Below the pieces are notes generated by a model, which was not told where the DNA came from, searched no databases, and saw nothing but the letters and a program-made list of their open reading frames with translations. DNA of 64,000 nucleotides. Origin: Spiroplasma litorale. Its GTDB lineage: Bacteria > Bacillota_I > Bacilli_A > Mycoplasmatales > Mycoplasmataceae. Below are positions 43,484 to 53,817 of this stretch, piece after piece; the stretch's first letter is position 1, and each line of letters begins with the position of its first letter. The stretch lies in the NCBI RefSeq assembly GCF_001267155.1, contig NZ_CP012357.1, forward strand, positions 1,054,001 to 1,118,000, written 5' to 3'. Made by a program: the position numbers and the translations under genes.

Positions 43484-45790
43484 ATGAAAAAATTAACACA
43501 AATTTTAGCAGTTGTGAGTCTTTTAAGTACTTCAATTACAACTGTAGTATCATGTGGGGGAAGTAATAAAGATAAAAACTCACCAAGCAACCCTACTGGC
43601 AACTTGACTGAAACACAAAAACAAATGGTTGAAGGAGCAGAAACTTTATCAAGATTTATATTATCAAGTAGACATGAAAATTTAAATTATAACCTTAATG
43701 AGATTTTATCTATGTATTTAACTCCAATACCAACAATGCTAATGATGCCTGTTTCTTACAAATTTGAAGATATGGACATTAATTTCGGAACAAAAATTAG
43801 TAAGTATAAAAAATTATTAGCACCGTCAATTGAAAAAATTAATAATGATAACTATTCTGCTGTATTTGCAAGTTATGTAATGGGTATGTATGATGATAGT
43901 TTTTATAGAGACTTTATTGAAAACGGTCATTTTAAGGACTCATTCAATGAAAAAGGTGGTGTAGGATTTAATAAAAAAGATAAAAATAATGAAATGGGAA
44001 TTCTAGCAGGATTAGATAAAAACTTAAAACTTTCTAATGACGAAAATAGAAGAAACCTGTCATGAGCAATCCAAGATACTGGTGCACTATCAAACTATTT
44101 ATTAGATATGGGATATGATGGGGTTAATCCTGGTGATACAAATGGAACATCAAGTCCGATGAGCCCAACAAGTCAAGAAAAAGGTGGCACTAATGGAAGT
44201 GGGTACTTGTATTACAATTCAGGTATTTCAACTGGTAAAGGTAATAGGAACTCATTGAATATAACAAAAACAGTTAAAGATAAAATTGGTGAAAAAAATC
44301 AATATGAACCAGCAAAAATTGATAAAAATCAATACTCATCAAAAATTAATGATATATCTTTTAATAGAACTGGTTCTATGATTGCAAATACTGCTGGTAG
44401 AATGAATTTAAATGGATATATAAATAACTTTGCATCATTAAAAGATAGTATATCTGAATCAAGTTTTGGGGCTGAAGCGCTGCTTTCTGTTGTAAACTAC
44501 ATAACTCCTATGCTTGCAAGTTCTGAAAAAATAACTGACTTAAAAATGCAAATAGTCGCATTAAGTTTAATTTATAATATGCAATCTGTAATTAATCAAA
44601 TACAAAGCAATGATAATGCAATGAATAATTTTTTAAAAACAAATGGCTTTAATAAGGATGTATTAAGTAAATTAATTAATGTAAGAAAACCAATTGATTC
44701 ATTAGAAGCTGTGAAAGACATAAAACCTGAACAAGTAAAAATAACAAGGTTGTATCAAAAAAATAGCGATGATAAAAATGATCCGATTGATAATTTAAAA
44801 ATTGTTTCTAGTTTTATAAAAGAATTAAAAATGTTTTACAATAACTTAAAAACAGATGATCTTAAAGAGGAATTTGCAAGTAAATTATTTATTAGTAAAG
44901 ATTCACCATTCAAAAAAAACTATGATTTAATCATTAACCCTCCATTAATGGGAGGCCTTGGAGAATCTGGATGATTAGATCTTGTTGGGGACAAAGGTTC
45001 TAATGCAATGAACTTGTTAAATATGCTTGATTATACATATGAAAGTTTTTCAAAAAATGAAACTAAAGAGTTTGTTCAAGAAGTTATAAATAATTATTAT
45101 GGTCGTTCAATTACAGATTTAAGTAGAACTGAAAAACAAAATTTAATAAAAGAACTTGGTTTTGATACATCTAGTAATAAATATGTCAAAGATTCATTTT
45201 TTGCAAATTATTACAATGTACTAACAAATGAAGAGTTTGAAGGTTCAAATGAATTAAGTAATTTATTTAAAAGATTAAGTGATAACACAAGTAAAGATAT
45301 GATGGAAGTTCATCAAAGTGCACTTCAATATATCTATGATGATAATTTTTGGTCAATGAGCAGTCCTAAAATAAATGTAACAGATCCTTCTGAAGTAAAT
45401 GGGGAAATGGAATTTACTCTTGAATACAAAGGTAATGGTGATGAAGAATCAAATGCAGATCAACAAACTACTAAAATTGATGTTCCAGAAAACTTTAACC
45501 CCTATCAAACAAACATAGAACATCAAAAAGAATTTGCACAAAGTGATGCACTTAAAGATAAAATTGATACTTCAAGAATTTCAGGTAAAGTTCTTGGAAA
45601 AGAAAAACTAAATATGAGTAGTGAAGATTTAATGAAATATGATGGTAAAGGTCAATTATATAAAAAAGTTAATCATAAATATAAAATTATATGAAGAAAT
45701 ATAAGTAGTGACATTAACAATCCTCATTGAGTTGTTGTTGATATAAAATCGTTTAATAGTGATGGTAAAGAATTTTATAATATATACTAA
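43484..45790 (+). CDS. Array lipoprotein 2 (tandem paralogous lipoprotein family)
   Basis: A 768-aa lipoprotein with lipobox Cys (TTVVSCGG) and a short Asn/Pro linker. Its first ~125 coding bases are almost identical to lipoprotein 3. Its C-terminal region (about 45430-45660) contains blocks nearly identical in DNA to lipoprotein 1. The conserved central segment AIQDTGALSNYLLDMGYDGV and the final KEFYNIY are present. One Trp near 45350 is TGG, the rest TGA. Surface protein of unknown role, paired with the membrane protein upstream. Confidence 0.88.
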
Positions 45791-45815
45791 AAGGTTTAAT
45801 AAACCTTTTTTTATT
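45789..45815 (+). terminator. Terminator of module 2
   Basis: Stem AAGGTTT/AAACCTT with loop AAT followed by seven T, at the lipoprotein 2 stop. Confidence 0.85.
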
Positions 45816-45843
45816 TGGAATATAAGAATAAAAAATATATAAT
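45815..45843 (+). promoter_or_regulatory. Promoter of array membrane protein 3, leaderless
   Basis: TTGGAA-N17-TATAAT, then seven bases to ATG 45851. This is the best-formed of the three array promoters and the clearest case for a leaderless mRNA. It overlaps the end of the module 2 terminator. Confidence 0.72.
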
Positions 45844-45850
45844 TTAATTA

Positions 45851-46543
45851 ATGAAAAAAACAGATTTTAATGTTATAAAAAAGCAATTGAAAAAGCATTT
45901 TATAATCCCGCTTTGGATATTTTTTACAATAATAAATTTTTATATATTTAATTTATGTAAGTTTAATTGCGTTCTTATTTTAATCAACATTGATCTAATT
46001 TTATTATTAGTTATATTGTTTAAATATATTTTTAAAAGTGAGAATTTTAAAATAAATAAACATAAAAATTATTATAAAAATTTAATATTTTTTAATATCC
46101 TAATATTTATAGTTCTATTTACAATAATTTTTTTGTTATTTTTAACAAGTATTAATTACTTTATTATTTATAATGAAACTAATTTAATATTAAGTAATTT
46201 AAAAGAAAAAAATCATTCACCAATTAAATTTATAAACTCTGTAACAATTTTTTTAATAACAATAATATTAATTTGTTTCATTTTATTATTGATTAATTCT
46301 ATTAGCTTATTAAATTATTTTTATAAAAATATGATAAAAGTAATTCATCATATAATAAATACTTTAAAAAATAATATAGTAAAACTTTTATCATGATTCA
46401 AATTTATTTTTATCTCAATCAAAACAAAATACATTAAGTTTACAAAAAAAATATTAAATGAAATTTTTTTAATCTTTGAGTTGCTTATATCTCATAAAAT
46501 AAATAGTTTATATACTTTTTATCGATGGAGTATGATTCCTTAA
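45851..46543 (+). CDS. Array membrane protein 3 (module 3)
   Basis: A 230-aa membrane protein. Spans lie near 18-35, 42-60, 76-100 and 126-150, then a basic-hydrophobic C-terminal region ending FYRWSMIP. A TGA-Trp occurs near 46395; the tail Trp is TGG. The lipoprotein starts 50 bases downstream. It shares LCKFNCVLILINIDLILL with KICDFNCILILIHYDLIIL of module 2, which shows common descent. Function unknown. Confidence 0.84.
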
Positions 46544-46545
46544 TT

Positions 46546-46576
46546 AAGTTTTATTAATCTAAGAAAAATAAAACTT
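46546..46576 (+). promoter_or_regulatory. Intergenic hairpin before lipoprotein 3
   Basis: Ten-bp perfect stem AAGTTTTATT/AATAAAACTT with an 11-base loop. It ends right before the GAAAGGA ribosome-binding site of lipoprotein 3. Confidence 0.6.
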
Positions 46577-46592
46577 GAAAGGAAAAATAAAT

Positions 46593-48914
46593 ATGAAAAA
46601 ATTAACACAAATTTTAGCAGTTGTGAGTCTTTTAAGTACTTCAATTACAACTGTAGTATCATGTGGAGGAAGCAATAAAGATAAAAACTCACCAAACAAC
46701 CCTACTGGTAACTTAACTGAAACACAAAAACAAATGCTTGAAGGTGCAGAAATAATGTCTAGATTTATATTATCAAGTAGACACGAAAATCTAAATTATA
46801 ATTTAAATGAAATTCTTTCAATGTACTTGGCCCCTATTCCAACAGCGATGATGATGCCTGTTAATTATAAATACGATAACTCAAATATTAATTTTGGTTC
46901 AATGTTAGAGAAGTATAAAAAACTACTAGCACCATCAATTGATAAGATTAATAATGATAATTACTCTGGTATATTTGCAAGTTATGTAATGGGAATGTAC
47001 GATGATAGTTTTTATAGAGACTTTATAAAAACTGGTCATTTTAATGATTCTTTTAGTCCTAACGGTGGTGTTGGGTTTAATAAAACTGATAATGATAATG
47101 AAATGGGAATATTAGCTGGTTTAGATAAAGAACTTAAACTTTCTAATGATCAAAGTAGAAGAGATTTATCCTGAGCAATTCAAGATACTGGTGCACTATC
47201 GAACTATTTATTAGATATGGGATATGATGGAGTCAATCCTGGAGATACAAATGGAACATCAAGCCCAAAATCTGCTTCAACTCAAAAACAAGGCGGTACT
47301 AATGGAAGCGGATACTTGTATTATAATTCTGGAATATCAAGTGGTAAAGGACGTTATAATGCACTTAAAATTAAAAAAAATGTTCAAGATAAGCTTTCAG
47401 AAAAAAATAAATACACAGCGGCAAATCTAAAAGAAAATGATTACTCATCAAAAATTAATGATATCGCTTTTAACAAAACAGGTTCTATGATTGCAAATAC
47501 TGCTGGAAGTTTAAATTTAAAAGGTTATATTAATAACTTTACTGCATTAAAAAATAATATTTCAGAATCTGATTTTGGATCTGAAGCATTACTTACAATT
47601 GCAAATTATTTAACTCCAATGCTTGCAACTAAAGAAAAATCATCTGATTTAAGAATACAAAGTGTTGCATTTAGCTTATTATATAATGTACAAGCAGTTA
47701 TAAATGATATACAAAGTGAAGAAGAAGAATTAGGTCTTAAAGAGTTTTTAACAACTAATGGATTTAATCAAGATGTATTGAGTAGTATTCTTGACGAAAA
47801 AGAGGCATTTAGTACTGGCAGTTTACTTTTACCATCTGTTGATAATGTAAAAACAACAAGATTTTATAAAAAAGATAAAGATGATAAAAATGATCCAATT
47901 GACAATTTAAAAATTGTAACAAGTTTTTTAAATGAGTTGCAAAAATTTCATAAAAATTTGAAAACCGATGAACTTAAAAAAGAGTTTGCAAACAAATTCT
48001 TTATTTCAGAAGATGCACCATTTAAAGATGAGTACTCACTTATTATTAGCGCTTCTGCATTTGGTATGGATTTTGGTGGTCTTGGAGAAGATGGGTGAAT
48101 TGATTTAGTTAAAGACGATGCTTCTGGAGCTATGAATTTATTAAATTTAATATCATCAGCTTATGATAATTTATCAAAAGAAGAAACTAAAAATTTAATA
48201 ACTGAAGTTGATAGTAAATACGAAGGGAAGTCAATTTCTGATTTAAGTAGAACTGAAAAACAGAATTTAATAAAAGATCTAGGTTATGATAAATCTAATA
48301 GTAAGTTTTTAGAAAATTCATTTTTTGAAAATTATTTTAAATTATTAACAGATGAATCAGTTCCTGGGGTAAGCGAGTTAAATAATTTATTTATTAGGTT
48401 AGCTGATAGTACTAATGATAGTATGAAAAATGTTCATGAAGAAGCACTTCAATATATTTATGATAATAAATATTGAAATATGACAGATACAAATATAAAT
48501 GTTACAGATCCATCAGAGATAAATAGTAAAATGGAATTTACTATTGAATACAAAGGTAATGGTGATGCTGATTCAAACGCTGATCAACAAACTACTAAAA
48601 TAAATGTTCCAGAAAATTTTAATCCATATCAAACCAAAATTGAACATCAAAAAGAATATGCACAAAGTGATGCAATTAAAGATAAAATTGATGAATCAAA
48701 AATTTCAGGTAAAGTTTTAGGTAAAGATATTTTAAAAATGGAATCAAATGATTTAATGAAATATGATGGTAAAGGTGAAAATTATAAATCTGTAAACCAT
48801 AAATATAAAGTTGTTTGACAAAACATAAGTAGCGATATTAACAATCCTCATTGAGTTATTGTTGATATAAAATCATTTAACAGTGATGGAAAAGAATTTT
48901 ATAATATATATTAA
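46593..48914 (+). CDS. Array lipoprotein 3 (tandem paralogous lipoprotein family)
   Basis: A 773-aa lipoprotein starting MKKLTQILAVVSLLSTS with Cys in TTVVSCGG. The upstream in-frame ATG at 46575 lies inside the hairpin and before the ribosome-binding site, so 46593 is the start. The domain layout matches lipoproteins 1 and 2: RFILSSRHENLNYNLNEILS, the GVNPGDTNGTSSP segment, GGTNGSGYLYYNSG and a KEFYNIY end. The C-terminal region is more diverged at DNA level than between 1 and 2. Unknown function. Confidence 0.88.
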
Positions 48915-48935
48915 CAAATAAAACTAACATTATAT

Positions 48936-48968
48936 AAAATGCACATAATTATTTAGTGCATTTTTTAT
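48936..48968 (+). terminator. Terminator of module 3
   Basis: AAAATGCAC pairs with GTGCATTTT around an 11-base loop, followed by a T-run. It lies 22 bases after the lipoprotein 3 stop. Confidence 0.8.
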
Positions 48969-49046
48969 TTAATATAAATTATAATATAAAAAAAATATTT
49001 ATATATTATTGTATTTAGTGTAATATTTACTTAATAAGGTTATATT

Positions 49047-49646
49047 ATGAAAAAAATAAATAATGACACAAAATTTTTATATTTAATTACAATAGTTTTA
49101 TTAATTATTATTTCAATAAACCAATTTGTTGGAAACATATTATTTTTATTTATAATTTTTTCTTTTATAGTTTTTTATTTATATAAAATTTTAAAAAATA
49201 TGAAAAATGATAAGTTTAGAAAAATTTTAATACAAAATTTCAAAAAATTATTTAATTTTATTTTACCCATAATTTTTTTATTGCAAGCATATAATTCATA
49301 CTTTATAAATCATTATCAAAAATTATTTTTGGAGTTATTTTCATATCATATATCATTAATACTAATTAGCTTTATAAGTTTGTATTTATTATTGAGTTTT
49401 TTTAAATTTACTATTAAAGTAGTTTACAAAGTTTTAAAAAGAATATATCTTTTAAATATTTATTTAGTTTGTAAATATTTATTTAAAATAAAATATAAAT
49501 TTATTAAAATAAGTTACTATTGAGTTATTATAAATAGTTTTTGCTCTTATTATTTAATAAATATTTTTAGCAAATACAATTTAAAAATATTTAGGATTAT
49601 TAAAACATTTATCTGGAAAGATCAACAACATTTACCTCTTATTTAA
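49047..49646 (+). CDS. Array-end membrane protein 4, no partner lipoprotein
   Basis: A 199-aa membrane protein with about four spans (near 10-27, 28-46, 68-84, 100-120) and a basic C-terminal region. Size, topology and position echo the three array membrane proteins, but it ends FIWKDQQHLPLI instead of the FYRWSMIP tail and is not followed by a lipoprotein. A weak AAGG precedes ATG, and TAATAT lies 20 bases upstream, so this one may have a leader. One Trp is TGA. Function unknown. Confidence 0.75.
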
Positions 49647-49666
49647 ATTTATTTAAAGGAGGAAAC

Positions 49667-50095
49667 ATGAATTTAGAAATATTAAATAAAAAAATTAAGT
49701 TTTTTATTTTTAGTGTGTATATAGTTATTTTTTTTGATATAGCAATATTTTTGTCAATTTTTATAAGAAATATAATTTATTTTTCAATGGGTATGTTACT
49801 GGCTCCACTTTTACAATTAATTCCACTAATAATAATGTTGATAATTGTAATTATGGGCTTAAAATTCATTACACATTTTTGAAAGTTATATAAGAAAAGC
49901 ACATCTGATTATAAATATTTATATGCATTACACAATCTATCAATAAGTAATAAAAAATTTTATAAAATTGAAATTGTAATAATATTTATTAGCTGTTCAT
50001 TGCTTGCTCTAATTGGTGGTATCGGAATAGCTCCTTTGGTTTTTATTATAAAAGGAAATAACTCATATAGATATTATTCTAAAAATATTGATTAA
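49667..50095 (+). CDS. Small multi-span membrane protein
   Basis: A 142-aa hydrophobic protein with about four spans (12-35, 38-70 as two, and 104-126). It has a strong AAAGGAGGA ribosome-binding site 20 bases after the previous gene, so the two are probably co-transcribed. It contains GGIGIAPLVFIIKGNNSYRYY near the end. One TGA-Trp near residue 72. No family recognised. Confidence 0.75.
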
Positions 50096-50113
50096 TTTTT
50101 ATACAAATAAAAA

Positions 50114-50147
50114 ATAAAATCTAAACAAATTAATGTTTAGATTTTAT
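50114..50147. terminator. Bidirectional terminator
   Basis: Thirteen-bp stem ATAAAATCTAAAC/GTTTAGATTTTAT with an 8-base loop and A/T runs on both sides. It serves the plus-strand membrane gene and the convergent ASCH-domain gene. Confidence 0.85.
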
Positions 50148-50157
50148 TTTTAAATTT

Positions 50158-50613
50158 TTATTTATAAACTAACTTAAATTCTTCGAACACTATGACTAAA
50201 TCTTCATTAAAAACAAAATTATTTTCATCAGCAATGCGTTTAAAAAAAGTATAGTGTTTATTTTTTCAAGATTCTAGGTTATCGTCTTCTCCTTCTAGTT
50301 TACAAATATCGAAAGTCATATCTTTATATTTTATAAATCTTACATTTGTTGTTTTTATTATACATTTTGGATTACCTTTAAAATCTGTAACAATTGAGTA
50401 TTGATCAACTTTTGGTATATTTTCATTTTCAATTTCATATTGTTTTAATAATGACGACGTAGCTTTTTTAGTTCCATTTAAAACTAATTTCCCCAGGTCG
50501 TTAGCCATTTCTTCTGTATTACCAAAATAAAAATGTTCTGTATATATAATTTTTTCATTTAATTTATTTTCTTTGATAAATTTCTTTCAATAGTTTTCAA
50601 CATTTATGTTCAT
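50158..50613 (-). CDS. ASCH domain-containing protein
   Basis: A 151-aa cytoplasmic protein. The C-terminal two thirds fit an ASCH (RNA-binding-like) domain: ATSSLLKQYEIENENIP, then VTDFKGNPKCIIKTTNVRF and LEGEDDNLESW. The Trp at 50266 is TGA, and 35 more residues follow to TAA. The start MNINVENYWKKF includes another TGA-Trp. ASCH proteins are thought to bind RNA or modified nucleosides; the precise substrate is unknown. It lies downstream of a Vat-like acetyltransferase gene on the same strand. Confidence 0.78.
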
Positions 50614-50647
50614 TTAATGTTTTCCTTTATAAATTATAATATTATAT

Positions 50648-51241
50648 TTATTTTTGTTCCTTGGTTAGCATAGGTATCATTTTTTTAATTTCATGAATTG
50701 ATTTATCTCATCACTTTATATTTAATAATTTTTCAATTGTTTTTTCACTAAATCTTTTTTTAATAAATTTAGCAGGATTACCTGCAACAACAGTATAGGG
50801 TTCCACATTTTTTGTAACTACACTCATTGCGCCAACTATTGCACCATTTCCGATTTTTACTCCTGGCATAATGGTTGCCCCATATCCAATTCACACATCA
50901 TTTTCTATAATGGTATCGCCTTTGTAAGTATAGTTATTTTTATTTATGTTATTAAAAGTTTGAAATTCTTTAAATATTTCAAAAGGAAATGATGACAATG
51001 AATTAATTCGATGATTTGCCCCACTCATTATAAATTTTACATTATCTGCAATTGCACAAAACCTACCTATTACTAGTTTATTCTTTGTGATTTTTGGAAA
51101 ATGATAGATTACATTTTTATTTTGAAATTCTATTAAACCTTTTTCGCCATCAAAAGAGTAATAATAGGTATAATCTCCGATTTCAATAGCCTCATTAGTA
51201 ATATAATCTTTTAAAAAACTAACCTTATTAGATTTACTCAT
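50648..51241 (-). CDS. Vat/Xat-family acetyltransferase (streptogramin A acetyltransferase-like)
   Basis: A 197-aa hexapeptide-repeat acetyltransferase. Left-handed beta-helix repeats are visible ([36 protein letters not shown]). [14 protein letters not shown] carries the catalytic His of Vat enzymes, and the C-terminal [11 protein letters not shown] ... LLNIKWW closely follows Vat(D). The Trp after IIENDV is TGA at 50891. Vat proteins acetylate group A streptogramins, but many Xat relatives act on other substrates, so resistance is not proven. Weak ribosome-binding site (AGAGGT). Confidence 0.85.
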
Positions 51242-51284
51242 TTTTACCTCTAAAATATTTTATTAGTTATAATTTGTGCAAAAT

Positions 51285-52100
51285 TTATTGTTTTTTATTT
51301 TTTATTTTTTTAATATTTATTAATAAATTGTCTCATCAAGTGTTATGCAATTTTACTTTTTGTTCTTTATCATAAATTGGTTTAAAGAAATAAGCAAAAC
51401 TTAGGCCAATAGATATATATATTGAACCTGCGGCTAGAATAAATACAAATAAAATTGGTCTTGATCAATGTAAATTAAATGCTCCTGCAACTTCACCCAT
51501 TATAAAATTAGTTCTAAAATATAAATTATATAACTCTACCATTGATAATGTCATTAAACCTGTGATTACACTTTTATAAATTGCCTTTTTACCAAATTTA
51601 TATCCTGTATATCCATATAAATAAACATACATAGTACCAAATAATGTAAATGCATGACCAAAGAAAAATGTAAACCAGTTGACAAAATTACTTGTTCAAA
51701 ATAAAGGTTTTTCTGTTGGAAATATAAATGTTACTATTGGTCCCATAATCATGTATGGGAAAAAACATTCCATTATTTGCTTATTAGGATAGATTAGTAT
51801 TATTATCATTGTCCATGCTGAAATTGTACAAAAATATAATAAAAAATAATTAACTGGATTTTTATATCATTGTTGGCCAATGAACGCTCCTGATTCTGGA
51901 TCTCTTGCATATTCTGCTTGATGAATTGGACCTAGATAAACTGTTCTTTGAATTTGAGTAAATAATAAAAATGTAATTAAACTTATTCTAATTGCAAGAT
52001 AAACTTTCTCTTTATTATAATAATTTGTAAAAATAGATAAAGATGCTCAAGCACCAACAGCTAAGAATATTGCAATTACTCATGATAAATTTTCTAACAT
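51285..52100 (-). CDS. Multi-span membrane protein, possibly YwaF/TMEM164-like
   Basis: A 271-aa protein with about seven hydrophobic segments. It starts MLENLSWVIAIFLAVGAWAS and ends in a basic tail (KIKNKKQ). Polar positions inside spans include FFFGHAFTLFGTMYVYL. Eleven or more Trp are TGA, so the standard code shows no frame. The length, His-in-span pattern and topology suggest the YwaF (TIGR02206) family; this assignment is tentative. It lies 43 bases upstream of the Vat-like gene on the same strand. Confidence 0.72.
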
Positions 52101-52375
52101 AACTTTTTTTCTTTCTTTAAATACTCAAAATAAAAAACTTAAATTATTAAATAGTTTTTTTTACTTTATATAAATATACCATAATTTATGAAATAAACAC
52201 AACTTCATTAGATTCATTAAATACACATAAATAAAACTTATAAAATATATTTTTATTTTTTTAATAACTTCCAAATTATTTCAATAATTAGCATATATAT
52301 TGTTAAATATATATTCTTAAATTTAAATTTACTATTAAAATAATTATATAAAGAAAGACTTAATGAAGGTTGTGT

Positions 52376-52738
52376 ATGGAAAAATTATACTTAAAAGATG
52401 TATCCAAGGAATTAAATGTTCCAGAATATGTACTAAGATTTTATGATAAAAAGGGTTTATTCCCCTTTTTAGAGCGGGATATCAATAATTATAGATACAT
52501 ATCAAAAGATAAGTTAGAATGACTTAAGGTAGTAGTTTGTTTAAAAAAATCTGGAATGCCACTAAAAGAAATTAAGAAATATGTAGAACTTGCTGTAGAA
52601 GGAGATAGTACCATTATCTCTAGATTTGAAATGATGAAAAAACAAGAAATAGCGACAATTAAAAAAATAGAATGTTTAAAAGAACAATTAGAATTTATAC
52701 AATATAAAAAAAGTTTATATGAGAAAAAAATAAAATAA
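52376..52738 (+). CDS. MerR-family transcriptional regulator
   Basis: A 120-aa regulator. The winged HTH starts YLKDVSKELNVPEYVLRFYD and ends in the wing, with NNYRYISKDKLEWL. A C-terminal coiled coil for dimerisation begins near residue 76. Cys55 in VVVCLKKSGMPLKEI sits where AdhR/NmlR-type aldehyde sensors have a reactive Cys; this is inference. One TGA-Trp. It lies 72 bases upstream of an aldo/keto reductase whose promoter has MerR-type spacing. Confidence 0.88.
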
Positions 52739-52751
52739 TTACAAAAAACAC

Positions 52752-52782
52752 TTGCATTAACCTTAGTTCAATGTTTTATCAT
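52752..52782 (+). promoter_or_regulatory. MerR-type promoter with 19-bp spacer
   Basis: TTGCAT-N19-TATCAT between the MerR gene and the aldo/keto reductase. The spacer contains AACCTTAG-TTCAATGTT, an imperfect dyad. A 19-bp spacer centred on a dyad is characteristic of promoters that MerR proteins activate by DNA untwisting. Confidence 0.7.
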
Positions 52783-52801
52783 TAAATTGAAAGGTAAATA
52801 A

Positions 52802-53800
<999 letters not shown>

Positions 53801-53817
53801 AAAAATATTAAGTATAA

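Noticed and set aside
39602-48914. Immunoglobulin-binding/protease (MIB-MIP) pair of mycoplasmas
   Set aside because: Sizes and motifs do not fit: the first gene is a small multi-span protein and the second shows no protease active-site motif.
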